The translations under genes and the position numbers were made by a program. The notes beneath the pieces are model-generated. The model was not told the DNA's origin and did not search any database. It saw nothing but the letters and a program-made list of their open reading frames with translations. 64,000 bases of DNA, from contig LGRD01000030.1 in NCBI GenBank assembly GCA_001263235.1, positions 300,919 through 364,918 on the forward strand, given 5' to 3'. Position 1 is the stretch's first letter, and each line of letters opens with the position of its first letter. Of the stretch, positions 8,639-17,793 are shown piece after piece. Source of the stretch: Methylibium sp. NZG (GTDB lineage: Bacteria; Pseudomonadota; Gammaproteobacteria; Burkholderiales; Burkholderiaceae_C).

Positions 8639-9771
8639 GCTTCACCCACGAACACGACCTATTCCGCGACAGCGTGCGCGCGTTCGTCGCTGCCGAGATC
8701 GCGCCGCACGTGAACGCGTGGGACGAGGCGCAAGGCTTTCCGCGCGAGCTGTACCGTCGGGCGGCACACGTCGGCCTGCTCGGCCTGGGCTACCCCGAGG
8801 CCTACGGTGGCACACCGGCAGATGGCTGGTTTCGGCTCGTCGCGACCGAGGAGATCGCGCGCGCCGGCAGCGGTGGTCTGATGGCAAGCCTGTTCTCGCA
8901 CAACATCGGGCTGCCCCCGATCATCGCGCACGGCAGCGCGGTGCTGAAGCAGCGCGTGATCCCAGCCGTGCTGGCGGGCGAGAAGATCGCCGCCCTCGCC
9001 ATCACCGAACCCGGCGGCGGCTCCGACGTGGCGCGGCTGCGTTGTTCGGCGCGGCGTGATGGTGGCGACTGGGTCATCGACGGCGAAAAGACGTTCATCA
9101 CCTCGGGCATGCGCGCCGACTGGATCACGCTGGCCGTGCGCACCGGTGGCCCGGGCGCGGCGGGTATCTCGCTGATCGCCGTGCCGGGTGACACCCCCGG
9201 CCTGGAGCGGCACGCCTTGGCCAAGATGGGCTGGTGGTGCAGCGACACCGCGCAACTGCGCTTCAACCACTGCCGCGTGCCGGCCGACCACTTGATCGGC
9301 GACGAAAACGCCGGCTTTCGCATCGTGATGGAAAACTTCAACGGCGAGCGGCTGTTGATGAGTGCCGGCGCCAACGCGTTTGCGCAGGTCTGCTTCGACG
9401 AGGCGCTGGACTGGGCGCGCCAGCGGCGCACGTTCGGCGCGTCGCTCGTCGAGCACCAGGCGATCCGCCACAAGCTGATGGACATGCAGATGCGCATCTC
9501 CAGCACGCGCGCGTGGCTGCACGCGCTGGTGCAGCGGCACGAGGACGGCGACACTGGGCCGCAGTGGGTGGCCGAGCTGTGCCTGCTGAAGAACCACGCC
9601 ACGCAGACGATGCAGTTCTGCGCCGACCAGGCGGTGCAGATCCTCGGCGGCATGGGGTACATGCGCGGCACAAAGAGCGAGCGCGTCTACCGCGAGGTCA
9701 AGGTGATGATGATCGGCGGTGGCGCCGAGGAGATCATGAAGGAGCTGGCGGCGAGGCAGTTGGGGCTATGA
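8635..9771 (+). CDS. Acyl-CoA dehydrogenase (second of the Atu-like operon)
   Basis: A 378-residue acyl-CoA dehydrogenase with ITEPGGGSDVARL, KTFITSGMRAD, the RQRRTFG block and QILGGMGYMRG. The probable catalytic Glu366 is in GGGAEEIM. ATG at 8635 overlaps the stop of the alpha subunit (ATGA). It is distinct from the first dehydrogenase of the operon, so the pathway may have two oxidation steps or two substrate ranges, for example branched and shortened intermediates. The exact substrate cannot be read from sequence. Confidence 0.85.
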   Translation: MSFTHEHDLFRDSVRAFVAAEIAPHVNAWDEAQGFPRELYRRAAHVGLLGLGYPEAYGGTPADGWFRLVATEEIARAGSGGLMASLFSHNIGLPPIIAHGSAVLKQRVIPAVLAGEKIAALAITEPGGGSDVARLRCSARRDGGDWVIDGEKTFITSGMRADWITLAVRTGGPGAAGISLIAVPGDTPGLERHALAKMGWWCSDTAQLRFNHCRVPADHLIGDENAGFRIVMENFNGERLLMSAGANAFAQVCFDEALDWARQRRTFGASLVEHQAIRHKLMDMQMRISSTRAWLHALVQRHEDGDTGPQWVAELCLLKNHATQTMQFCADQAVQILGGMGYMRGTKSERVYREVKVMMIGGGAEEIMKELAARQLGL

Positions 9772-9790
9772 GTTCGCCTCGGCGGTTCAC

Positions 9791-10261
9791 ATGACCACAT
9801 CGAGCCTGTTCGAGCCTGAATTCGTCGCGGGCCTGCGCGACTTCTTCGAGGAACGCATCCGCTTCAACCAGGTGCTGGGCTTGCGCATCGACTCGCTCGA
9901 AGCCGACCGCGTTACTGCGCACATCGACATGCGGCCCGAGCTGATAGGCCACTTTGCCCACCAGCGTCTGCATGGTGGCGTGATCAGCGCCACGCTCGAC
10001 GCGATGGGCGGCCTGGGCGTCATGGCTGCGATCGGGGCGCGGCATCTCGACGAGTCGGTCGATGCGCGGCTGGCGCGCTTTTCCAAGCTCGGCACGATCG
10101 ACTTGCGCGTGGACTACCTGCGCCCGGCCACCGGCCCGCGCTTCACTGCGGTGGCCAGCGTGCTGCGCCTGGGCAGCCGCGTGGCGTCCACGCGCATGGA
10201 GTTTCTGGATTCAGCGGGCAAGCTGCTCAGCACCGGTGCGGCGGCGTACATCGTGGCCTGA
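9791..10261 (+). CDS. Hotdog-fold thioesterase family protein
   Basis: A 156-residue single-hotdog protein of the PaaI/YigI type. The signature HGGVISATLDAMGGLG (catalytic Asp or equivalent in the long helix) lies near residue 60. It probably hydrolyses acyl-CoA intermediates, releasing CoA when the pathway stalls. It is the last gene of the plus-strand operon, 19 bases after the dehydrogenase, and is followed by a hairpin belonging to the convergent operon. Confidence 0.75.
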   Translation: MTTSSLFEPEFVAGLRDFFEERIRFNQVLGLRIDSLEADRVTAHIDMRPELIGHFAHQRLHGGVISATLDAMGGLGVMAAIGARHLDESVDARLARFSKLGTIDLRVDYLRPATGPRFTAVASVLRLGSRVASTRMEFLDSAGKLLSTGAAAYIVA

Positions 10262-10290
10262 CCGTCGTCTGAGTCTGACCGCGCGCCCAT

Positions 10291-10315
10291 GAAAAAGGCC
10301 CCGCAGTGCGGGGCC
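10291..10315 (-). terminator. Rho-independent terminator of the minus-strand transport operon
   Basis: GGCCCCGC and GCGGGGCC form a perfect 8-bp stem with an AGT loop (10297-10315). On the minus strand the stem is followed by TTTTTC. It lies 25 bases past the binding-protein stop. It could also serve the convergent thioesterase operon, though the plus-strand side lacks a T-tract. Confidence 0.8.
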
Positions 10316-10339
10316 CGGATGACAGGGTCAGCGGCCGAA

Positions 10340-11506
10340 TCAGTTCGACTTCGTGTACTCGCCGATCACCTTCCACTTGCCGTCGGTGATCTGCGACAGG
10401 CGCGACGCGTCGCTGCCCAGCCGCTTGGTCGGCGAGAACGTGGCCGGTGCGCTGCCGAAGATGTCGGGCGGGATCTTCATCGTGTCCATCGCCTTGATGA
10501 AGCTGTCGGTGCTCAGGTTCGCGCCGGCCTTGGTGGCTGCGTTGGCAAACGAGTCGACGATGGTGTAGCCGTAGACCGAGAACACCGTCGGGTCTTCGTT
10601 GAACTTGGTCTTGTACTTGTTGGCCCAGAAGCGGATTTGCGGCGAGGCTTCATCGGTGTACGGGTTTTGCACCGTCATCGTTGCGTACAGGCCGTCCATC
10701 GCCTTGCCGCCGAGCTTGTGGATCAGGTCGGTGTAGACCGCGCTGGAGCCGAAGAACACCGGGTTGAAGCCGGTCTTGCGCGACTCGCCGATCGTGCCGA
10801 TCGTCTCGCGGATGATCGTGCCCAGCACCACCAGGTCGCAGTTGGCCGACTTCATGCGCGCCACTTGCGACGAGAAGTCCGTCGCGCCGCGCTTGTACGA
10901 GGTCTTCTCGGCCATCTCCATGCCGATCGTCTTCAGCCCGGCCTCGGCGCCGCGCACCACCTCCAGGCCGAACTCGTCGTCCTGGTAGATCGTGCACACC
11001 TTCTTGGCGCCCTTCTCTTTGACCAGGCCCGGCAGCGCCGTGCGCATCTGGTCGAAGTAGGTGGCCGCAAAGGCGTACTTCAGCCTGTGGAACGGGTCGT
11101 ACATCTCGCGCGCGGCCGTGACAGGGAAGAAGTTGATCACGTTCTTCTCGAACTGCACCGGCATCGCGGCATTGTTCTGCGCCGTGCCCAGGTGGCCGAG
11201 CATCATGAAGATCTTGTCCTGGTTGACGAGTTTCTGCGCCGCCAGCACCGCCTTCTTCGGGTCGTAGCCAGAGTCTTCGACGAGCAGCTTGAGCTTGCGG
11301 CCGTTGATGCCACCTTGCTCGTTGATCTCGTCGACGCGCAGGTTCATGCCCAGGCGGATTTGCTTGCCAAAGGCGGCCAGCGGGCCGGACAGGTCTTGAA
11401 TCGTGCCGACGACGATTTCATCTTTGCTGACGCCTTGCGACTGGGCGTGGCTCAGGCCGCTGGCAAGGGCCAGGGCGGCGGCAACGAGGGGCAGAACAGG
11501 TTTCAT
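10340..11506 (-). CDS. Branched-chain amino acid-type ABC transporter, periplasmic substrate-binding protein
   Basis: A 388-residue LivJ/LivK-type protein (Peripla_BP_6). It has a cleavable Sec signal (hydrophobic 4-18, cleavage after SHA near residue 21), then IVVGTIQDLSGPLAAFGKQ and EDSGYDPKKAV. The ATG at 11506 has AGGAG nearby. It is the last gene of the operon livH-livM-livG-livF-acyl-CoA synthetase-binding protein. Such proteins bind amino acids, but many relatives in catabolic islands bind carboxylates. Position between the carboxylase operon and AtuA suggests uptake of terpenoid or other branched acids; this is inference. Confidence 0.88.
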   Translation of the reverse strand: MKPVLPLVAAALALASGLSHAQSQGVSKDEIVVGTIQDLSGPLAAFGKQIRLGMNLRVDEINEQGGINGRKLKLLVEDSGYDPKKAVLAAQKLVNQDKIFMMLGHLGTAQNNAAMPVQFEKNVINFFPVTAAREMYDPFHRLKYAFAATYFDQMRTALPGLVKEKGAKKVCTIYQDDEFGLEVVRGAEAGLKTIGMEMAEKTSYKRGATDFSSQVARMKSANCDLVVLGTIIRETIGTIGESRKTGFNPVFFGSSAVYTDLIHKLGGKAMDGLYATMTVQNPYTDEASPQIRFWANKYKTKFNEDPTVFSVYGYTIVDSFANAATKAGANLSTDSFIKAMDTMKIPPDIFGSAPATFSPTKRLGSDASRLSQITDGKWKVIGEYTKSN

Positions 11507-11586
11507 CGGCGTATCTCCTGAGGAGGTGGTGAGGTGGGGGAACAACGTTGCAAGGCTCGATCAGGTTGTCAGCGGTCGCGCCGGGG

Positions 11587-13446
11587 TCACGACTTGTAGA
11601 GCGCCTCGATCCGGTCGGCGTACTTTTTCTCGACGAACTTGCGTTTGAGCTTCATCGTAGGGGTGAGTTCATCGTCTTCGGCGGTGAGCTGCGTTTCGAG
11701 CAGGAAGAATTTCTTGATCTGCTCGACCCGCGCGAACTTCTTGTTCACGCGCTCGACCTCGCCCCAGATCAGCTCCTGCACTTCCTTCGCCCGTGTGAGG
11801 CTGGTGTAGTTGCTGAACGGGATGTCGCGGTCCTGCGCGAATTTCTCGACGTTCTCCTGGTCGATCATCACGATCACCACCAGGTACGGCCGCTTGTCGC
11901 CCACCACCACGGCGTCGGTGATGTAGGGCGAGAACTTCAAGTCGTTCTCGAGCTCGCTGGGGGTGATGTTCTTGCCGCCGGCCGTGATGATGATGTCCTT
12001 CATCCGGTCGGTGATCTTGAAGTAACCGTCGGCGTCTTGCAGGCCGACGTCGCCGGTGTGCAGCCAGCCGTCGGGCGTGATGGTCTCGGCGGTCTTGTCG
12101 GGCAGGTTCAGGTAGCCCATGAAGACGTTCGGCCCGCGCACCATGATCTCGCCGGTGGCCGGGTCGAGCTTGACCTCGTTGTATGGGCAGGCCGGGCCGA
12201 TCATGCCGGGCTTGATGCGGTTGGCCGGGTTGTAGGTGGCCGCACCACAGGTCTCGGTCATGCCCCAGACTTCGACCATCGGCACACCGAGCGCAAGGTA
12301 CCACTTGACCAGGTCAGGCGAGATGGGGGCGGCGCCCGTCAGGCAGAACCGCGCGCGGTGGATGCCGATCATCTTGCGCACGTTGTTCAGCGCCAGCAGC
12401 CTGGCGAGCTGGAACTGCAGCTTCAACAGGCCGCCGACAGGCTTGCCGGCCAGCACCAGGTCGGCAATGCGCGTGCCCACGCCCAGGCTCCAGCCGTAGG
12501 CGAGCTGCTGCACCTTGCCCGACTCGCGCAATGCAATCGCGACGGCTGAGTAGAACTTCTCCCAGACGCGCGGAACAGCGGTGAACACCGTCGGCGCGAT
12601 CTCGCGCACGTTCTCGGGCACGGTCTCGGGGTTTTCAACGAAGTTGAGCACCGAGCCGGTGTAGAGCGCAAAGTACTCGCCGCCGAGACGTTCAGCGATG
12701 TGGCACAGCGGCAGGAAGCACATGCGCTCGTCGTGCTCGTCCTGCGCGACGATGCTGTTGTAGCCGCGCACGGTGTAGACGATGCCGCGGTGCGAGTGCA
12801 TCGCGCCCTTGGGCTTGCCGGTGGTGCCCGAGGTGTAGACGAGGACGGCGAGGTCGTCGGGTTGGCAGGCAGCCGAGCGGGCGTCGAGCGCACCAGGGTG
12901 CGCCTTGGCGTGCTCACGGCCGAGCGCGCGCAAGGTGTCCAGGCCGATCACGCTGTCGTCGTCGAAGTCGCGCAGGCCCTCGGTGTCGAAGACGATGATC
13001 TTGGTCAGCAGCGGAAGGTGCTCGCGCACCGTCAGCACCTTGTCGAGCTGTTCCTCGTCTTCGACAAAGAGGATGCGCGTGCTCGAGTCCTGGCACAGGT
13101 ACTGCACCTGCTCGGCCGCATCGGTCGGGTAGATGCCGTTGGACACGCCACCGCAGCTCAGCACCGCCAGGTCGGCCAGCACCCATTCGACGACGGTGTT
13201 GGACAGGATCGACGCGCAGTTGCCGGCCTTGAAGCCCAGGCTCAGCAAGCCGTCGCCGATCTCGCGCACGGCTTGCGCGGTCTGGTGCCAGCTCCATTGC
13301 CGCCAGATGCCCATTTCCTTCTGGCGCATGAACACCTGGCCGCCGCGCATGGCTGCGGCATTCCAGAACATGGCCGACAAGGTCTCGCCCGGCACCACGA
13401 TGTCCGTTCGCGGCTTCAAGTGGTCAAGGTCCCAAAGATTGCTCAT
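11587..13446 (-). CDS. Long-chain acyl-CoA synthetase (AMP-forming)
   Basis: A 619-residue ANL-superfamily ligase of the FadD15/ACSL type. The AMP-binding P-loop VYTSGTTGKPKGAMHSH is near residue 200, followed by the adenylate motif VEVWGMTETCGA, the hinge GWLHTGDVG and KDIIITAGGKNITPSELE. It activates a free acid to its CoA ester at ATP cost, the entry reaction for the beta-oxidation and carboxylase steps encoded nearby. It starts 7 bases after livF, so import and activation of the substrate are transcribed together. Confidence 0.88.
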   Translation of the reverse strand: MSNLWDLDHLKPRTDIVVPGETLSAMFWNAAAMRGGQVFMRQKEMGIWRQWSWHQTAQAVREIGDGLLSLGFKAGNCASILSNTVVEWVLADLAVLSCGGVSNGIYPTDAAEQVQYLCQDSSTRILFVEDEEQLDKVLTVREHLPLLTKIIVFDTEGLRDFDDDSVIGLDTLRALGREHAKAHPGALDARSAACQPDDLAVLVYTSGTTGKPKGAMHSHRGIVYTVRGYNSIVAQDEHDERMCFLPLCHIAERLGGEYFALYTGSVLNFVENPETVPENVREIAPTVFTAVPRVWEKFYSAVAIALRESGKVQQLAYGWSLGVGTRIADLVLAGKPVGGLLKLQFQLARLLALNNVRKMIGIHRARFCLTGAAPISPDLVKWYLALGVPMVEVWGMTETCGAATYNPANRIKPGMIGPACPYNEVKLDPATGEIMVRGPNVFMGYLNLPDKTAETITPDGWLHTGDVGLQDADGYFKITDRMKDIIITAGGKNITPSELENDLKFSPYITDAVVVGDKRPYLVVIVMIDQENVEKFAQDRDIPFSNYTSLTRAKEVQELIWGEVERVNKKFARVEQIKKFFLLETQLTAEDDELTPTMKLKRKFVEKKYADRIEALYKS

Positions 13447-13453
13447 GCCTCGG

Positions 13454-14236
13454 CTACCTCCACGTCTTCTTCTTCTTCCAGCGCCGCTCGCCGCGCACGC
13501 CGGTTTCCTTCATGCCGAGGTAGAACTCCTTGATGTCTTCCTTCTCGCGCAGCCGCTCGCAGGTGTCTTCCATCACGATGCGGCCGTTCTCGAGCACGTA
13601 GCCGAAGTCGGCCACGTTGAGCGCCATGTTTGCGTTCTGCTCGACGAGCAAGAAGGTGGTTCCGCGTTCGCGGTTGATGCGGATCACGATCTCGAAGATC
13701 TCGCGGGTCAGACGCGGGGACAAGCCCAGGCTCGGCTCGTCGAGCAAGATCAATTCAGGCGCCGCCATCAGCGCGCGCGAGATCGCGAGCATCTGCTGCT
13801 GGCCGCCCGACAGCAGCCCGGCGTCTTGCGCGGCGCGCTCCTTCAGGATCGGGAAGTAGCCATAGACGGACTGCATGTCGCGCGCCACGCCGTCGCGGTC
13901 CTTGCGCGTGTAGGCGCCCATCACCAGGTTGTCGTGCACCGACAGCAGCGGGAACACTTCGCGCCCTTCCGGCACGTGGCTCAGGCCGCGCTGCACGATC
14001 AGCGCCGGGTCGCGCGCGGTGATGTCTTCGTCCTTGAACTGAATGCTGCCCTTGCGCGGGTCGATGATGCCGGAGATGGTTTTCAGAATGGTCGACTTGC
14101 CGGCACCGTTGGAGCCGAGCACGGTGGCGATCTGGCCGCGGATCACCTGCAGGCTGACGCCGCGGATCGCGCGGATCGGGCCGTAGGCGCTCTCGACGTT
14201 GCTTAGTTTCAGGACGACGGTCGCCTCGGCGCTCAT
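13454..14236 (-). CDS. livF: Branched-chain amino acid-type ABC transporter ATP-binding protein LivF
   Basis: A 260-residue ABC ATPase with Walker A GSNGAGKST near residue 43, the signature LLSGGQQQMLAI and Walker B LILLDEPSLGL. HVPEGREVFPLLSVHDNL is characteristic of LivF. It pairs with LivG to drive the LivHM channel. The start ATG at 14236 overlaps the livG stop by 4 bases. The tail is unusually basic (RRWKKKKTWR). Confidence 0.92.
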   Translation of the reverse strand: MSAEATVVLKLSNVESAYGPIRAIRGVSLQVIRGQIATVLGSNGAGKSTILKTISGIIDPRKGSIQFKDEDITARDPALIVQRGLSHVPEGREVFPLLSVHDNLVMGAYTRKDRDGVARDMQSVYGYFPILKERAAQDAGLLSGGQQQMLAISRALMAAPELILLDEPSLGLSPRLTREIFEIVIRINRERGTTFLLVEQNANMALNVADFGYVLENGRIVMEDTCERLREKEDIKEFYLGMKETGVRGERRWKKKKTWR

Positions 14237-15033
14237 GCCAACTGCCTCCGCAGACTCGCCACATCCTCGGTCGACCCGAGGTAGGCCTCGATCACCCCAG
14301 GGTGACTTTGCACCTCGCCCGGCGTGCCCAGGGCCAGCACCTCGCCCTGGTTCATCGCGAGCACGCGGTCGGACACCTTGGAGACGAGCGTCATGTCGTG
14401 CTCGACCATCAGCACGGTGATGCCGAGCTCGGCCCGGATGTCCTGGATCCAGAACGCCATGTCGTCGGTCTCCTCCACGTTCAGGCCCGACGACGGTTCG
14501 TCCAGCAGCAGCAGCTTGGGCTCGGTGCACAGCGCGCGCGCCAGCTCCACCACCTTGCGCACGCCGTACGGCAGGCCGGCCACCATCGACTCGCGGTAGT
14601 GCTGCAGGTCGAGCAGGTCAATCACCTGTTCCACCTTCTCGCGCGCCTGCACCTCGGCGCGGCGCGTGCCGGCGGTGAAGAAGATCTCGCTCCACAGGTT
14701 CGTCTGGCGGTGCGTGTGGCGGCCGATCAACAGGTTCTGCAGCACGGTGGCGTGCTCGAACAGCTCGATGTTCTGGAAGGTGCGCGCAATGCCGAGCTTG
14801 GCGATCTCGTGCGGCGCGTGCTTGCTGAGTGCGTGGCCGTCGAACTCGATCTCACCCGCGGTGGGCGTGTAGATGCGGCTGATCAGATTGAACACCGTCG
14901 TCTTGCCGGCCCCGTTCGGGCCGATCAGCGTGAACACCTCGCCGCGCTCGACTTCAAAGCTGACGTCGTTGACGGCCTTCACGCCACCGAAGCGCACGCT
15001 CAGGTTCTTGGCTTTCAGTAGCGGCGTGCTCAT
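14233..15033 (-). CDS. livG: Branched-chain amino acid-type ABC transporter ATP-binding protein LivG
   Basis: A 266-residue ABC ATPase. Walker A is GPNGAGKTT, ARTFQNIELFEHATVLQNL is the LivG-specific Q-loop region, and Walker B is LLLLDEPSSGLN. The usual LSGGQ signature is degenerate here (AGLPYGVRKVVELAR), as is normal for LivG. ATG at 15033 overlaps the livM stop by 4 bases, so the operon is translationally linked. Confidence 0.92.
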   Translation of the reverse strand: MSTPLLKAKNLSVRFGGVKAVNDVSFEVERGEVFTLIGPNGAGKTTVFNLISRIYTPTAGEIEFDGHALSKHAPHEIAKLGIARTFQNIELFEHATVLQNLLIGRHTHRQTNLWSEIFFTAGTRRAEVQAREKVEQVIDLLDLQHYRESMVAGLPYGVRKVVELARALCTEPKLLLLDEPSSGLNVEETDDMAFWIQDIRAELGITVLMVEHDMTLVSKVSDRVLAMNQGEVLALGTPGEVQSHPGVIEAYLGSTEDVASLRRQLA

Positions 15034-16106
15034 CTCAAGCGCTCCGACTTCTGGAAGCTCTTCTGCCGCTTGAACATCCCCTTGCGATAGAAGGGGAATA
15101 TCTGCAAATAGGTCCGCACCTTCAGCCAGCGGCCGTACAAGCCCAGCGGCTCGAACAACACAAAGGCGATCAGCACCAACCCGTACACCAAGCCCTGCAA
15201 TCCCGGTGCCTGGCCGATGGCAGCGGGAAGGTAGTCTTTGCCCAGGGAAATGAGCTGCGGCATCGTGATCAGGAAGATCGCGCCGAGGAACGCACCGTGC
15301 ACCGAGCCGAGCCCGCCGATCACCACCATCAGCAGCAGGTCGACCGACTGGATGATGTTGAACTGGTCCGGCGACAGGAACTTGATCTTGTGTGCGTACA
15401 GCGCGCCGCCCACACCGGCGAGTGCAGCCGAGATGGCAAACGACAGCGTCTTGTAGTACGCCAGGTGGATGCCCATGCTCTGCGCCGACACCTCGGAGTC
15501 GCGGATTGCCACGAACGCACGGCCGGTGGACGAGCGCAGCAGGTTCAGGATGGCCAGCGTGCAGATCACGGTGATCGCAAGGCACAGGCCGTAGAAGGCC
15601 TCGCCCGACTCGAGCTTCCAGCCGAACAGATCGGGCGCTTTCACGTGCATGCCGGCGTTACCGCCGGTGACGGACTCCCAGCGCGCAAACACCTCTTCGA
15701 CGATGAATCCGAACGACAGCGTGGCAATGCCGAGGTAGATGCCCTTGACGCGCAGCGCCGGCAGGCCCACCACCATGCCGACCGCTGCCGACAGCAGGCC
15801 CGCCAGCGCCAGCGCGATCGGGAAGGGCACGCCAGCCTGCGTCAGAACACCTTGCGTGTAGGCGCCGACGCCGAGGAAGGCCGCGTGGCCGAGCGAGAAC
15901 AGCCCAGTGAAGCCGGCCAGCAGCATCAGCCCCAGGCCGACGATCGAGTAGATCAGCACGAAGGTCAACTGCGCGAGCCAGTACTCCGGCAGCAACCAAG
16001 GTGCGGCCAGCAGCAGCAGCAGCAACGCGCCGTACCAGAAGGTGTGCCCGCCGTGCTTGGCCAGGCGGATGTCTTGCAGGTAGTCGGTCTTGAAGATGAA
16101 GCGCAT
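15030..16106 (-). CDS. livM: Branched-chain amino acid-type ABC transporter permease LivM
   Basis: A 358-residue inner-membrane permease with about eight to ten hydrophobic segments and the family block GHAAFLGVGAYTQGVL (LSLGHAAFFGIGAY type) near residue 73. The EAA-like loop VAIRDSEVSAQSMGI contacts the ATPases. It forms the channel with LivH. It has a basic cytoplasmic tail (YRKGMFKRQKSFQKSERLR). Confidence 0.92.
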   Translation of the reverse strand: MRFIFKTDYLQDIRLAKHGGHTFWYGALLLLLLAAPWLLPEYWLAQLTFVLIYSIVGLGLMLLAGFTGLFSLGHAAFLGVGAYTQGVLTQAGVPFPIALALAGLLSAAVGMVVGLPALRVKGIYLGIATLSFGFIVEEVFARWESVTGGNAGMHVKAPDLFGWKLESGEAFYGLCLAITVICTLAILNLLRSSTGRAFVAIRDSEVSAQSMGIHLAYYKTLSFAISAALAGVGGALYAHKIKFLSPDQFNIIQSVDLLLMVVIGGLGSVHGAFLGAIFLITMPQLISLGKDYLPAAIGQAPGLQGLVYGLVLIAFVLFEPLGLYGRWLKVRTYLQIFPFYRKGMFKRQKSFQKSERLR

Positions 16107-16122
16107 CGTGGGGGCCGCCGGC

Positions 16123-17049
16123 TCAAACTTTCTTGCGCAATTTCTCGCCGAACAGCCCGTTCGGCTTGACCATCAGCATGATCAGCACGACCACGTACGC
16201 AGCAATGTCCTTGAAGCCCTCGGGAAGGAAAAAGCCCGACAGCGCCTCGACCACCCCGATGACGACTCCCCCGACGATAGCCCCCGGCAAGCTGCCGAAG
16301 CCACCCACCACCGCGGCCGGGAAGGCCTTCAGCCCGATGAAGCCCATGTTCGCGTGCACGAACGTGATGGGCGCGAGCAGCAGCCCCGCGATGGCCGCGA
16401 CGCCGGCCGCCAGGCCCCACACCAGCCCGTTCAACCGCTTCACCGGAATGCCCATGTAGTACGCCGCGAGCTGGTTTTGCGACGACGCCTGCATCGCCAC
16501 GCCCAGCTTGCTGTACTTGAACAGCACATACAGCAGCCCGCACAACACCGCAGTGACGGCGATCACTGCCATCTGCTCGACGTTGAGCACCAGGGTCCCG
16601 ACTTTCCAGATCTCGTCCTTGTATGGCACCGGCAGCGTGTGCGTGTCGGTGCCGATGGTCGGGATCATCGTGATCACGCCGCGCGCGACGAAGCCGATGC
16701 CGATCGTCAACATCACGATCGAGAACGCCGGCTGGCCCAGGATCGGGCGAATGACGACGCGCTCGATCATCACGCCGACGATGGCCATCGCCACCACCGC
16801 GCTGGGCACGGCCAGCCAGAACGGGAAGCCCAGCAGGGTCATGCACGCCAGGCCACCGAAGGCGCCGAGCATCATCAACTCGCCCTGCGCGAAGCTGACG
16901 GTTTCGGTGGCCTTGTAGATCAGCACGAAACCGAGCGCGATCAAGCCGTAGATGCAGCCCTGCGCGACGCCGCTGATGATGATCTGCAGAACCTGCAAGT
17001 GAGGACCCTGGGGTGGTGGACTGGCCGCAAACACCATTGCGGCCATCAA
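16123..17049 (-). CDS. livH: Branched-chain amino acid-type ABC transporter permease LivH
   Basis: A 308-residue permease with GCIYGLIALGFVLIYKATETVSFAQGELMMLGAF near the N-terminus, typical of LivH, and multiple membrane segments. It is first in the transport/activation operon. Two further in-frame Met codons (17046, 17037) make the exact start uncertain by up to 12 bases. The promoter region shared with the divergent TetR gene carries an operator-like site 26 bases upstream. Confidence 0.9.
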   Translation of the reverse strand: MMAAMVFAASPPPQGPHLQVLQIIISGVAQGCIYGLIALGFVLIYKATETVSFAQGELMMLGAFGGLACMTLLGFPFWLAVPSAVVAMAIVGVMIERVVIRPILGQPAFSIVMLTIGIGFVARGVITMIPTIGTDTHTLPVPYKDEIWKVGTLVLNVEQMAVIAVTAVLCGLLYVLFKYSKLGVAMQASSQNQLAAYYMGIPVKRLNGLVWGLAAGVAAIAGLLLAPITFVHANMGFIGLKAFPAAVVGGFGSLPGAIVGGVVIGVVEALSGFFLPEGFKDIAAYVVVLIMLMVKPNGLFGEKLRKKV

Positions 17050-17075
17050 AACGGCGAGCTATTCTTGTCTCGCCA

Positions 17076-17093
17076 AGCAAGCAGTTGCTTTGT
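17076..17093. promoter_or_regulatory. Second operator-like site in the livH/tetR divergent promoter
   Basis: AGCAAGCAGTTGCTTTGT matches the perfect palindrome at 1935-1952 at 15 of 18 positions with the same centre. It is itself less symmetric (6 of 9 half-site pairs). It sits in the 83-bp gap between two divergent genes, where an autoregulating TetR repressor usually binds, so it could control the transport operon and tetR-atuA together. Confidence 0.62.
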
Positions 17094-17132
17094 AGCTGCC
17101 CGCCCTGCAACGTGCCAGCGTGGAAACCCCAA

Positions 17133-17783
17133 ATGACGGCCCACAACATCGCCGCCGATTCCCGGCCACAGCGATCCAAGCGCAACCCGCCCGAAGCGGG
17201 CGAGGCGCTGAACCGCCGCGCCGATCTGGTGCGCGTGGCGGCGCACATGTTCCGCGAGAAAGGCTTCGAGGGCACGACGATCCGCGACATCGCCCACGCT
17301 GTGGGCATGCGCTCGGGCAGCCCGTTCTATCACTTCGCCAACAAGCACGAGATTTTGATGGCGGTGATGGAAGAAGGCCTGCGCCTGGGCCTGGAGCGAA
17401 CTCAAGCGGTGCTGGACGGCGCGCGCGTGCCGGCGGCCGAGCAGTTCCGCCGCCTGGTGCGTGCGCACTACGGCATCCTTCACGACACCGGCAGCGACTT
17501 CATCCCCGTGATGCTGTACGACTGGCGCTCGCTGCCCGACCAGTACAAGCGCCGCATCATCGAGCTGAAGGACCGCTACGACGCGATTTGGCAGAGCACG
17601 CTCGACACGCTGCACGCCGAGGGCCGGCTGCGTACCGAGCCGCACCTGGCGAGGCTGATGATCCTGGGCGCAATCAACTTCTCGGCCACCTGGTACCGCG
17701 CCGAGTCGCCCAAGCCCGAAGCCGTGGACCTGGACGGTCTGGCCGCGCAGACGGTCGCACTCGTCCTCCACGAACCCCCATGA
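17133..17783 (+). CDS. TetR/AcrR-family transcriptional regulator (AtuR-like by context)
   Basis: A 216-residue regulator. The N-terminal helix-turn-helix is plain: RADLVRVAAHMFREKGF, then GTTIRDIAHAVGMRSGSPFYHFANKHEIL (given here as two blocks). The C-terminal ligand domain is of the general TetR type. It likely represses the three units of the terpenoid-like island and releases DNA on binding an acyl-CoA or free acid, by analogy with AtuR. ATG at 17133 is used rather than the upstream in-frame start at 17013, which would overlap livH. AtuA begins 10 bases after its stop. Confidence 0.85.
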   Translation: MTAHNIAADSRPQRSKRNPPEAGEALNRRADLVRVAAHMFREKGFEGTTIRDIAHAVGMRSGSPFYHFANKHEILMAVMEEGLRLGLERTQAVLDGARVPAAEQFRRLVRAHYGILHDTGSDFIPVMLYDWRSLPDQYKRRIIELKDRYDAIWQSTLDTLHAEGRLRTEPHLARLMILGAINFSATWYRAESPKPEAVDLDGLAAQTVALVLHEPP

Positions 17784-17793
17784 AGGCAAGCCG

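Noticed and set aside
2872..10261. Leucine/isovalerate (Liu) operon as the reading of the carboxylase cluster
   Set aside because: A Liu operon would be expected to include an HMG-CoA lyase and a MerR-type LiuR. Here there are two acyl-CoA dehydrogenases, AtuA, a TetR regulator and a Gly-type gate in the beta subunit. It is not fully excluded.
17073..17092. CCAAGCAA-GCAG-TTGCTTTG read as a palindrome with a 4-base spacer
   Set aside because: The register that aligns with the site at 1935-1952 without a spacer matches better (15 of 18) and fits one operator type.
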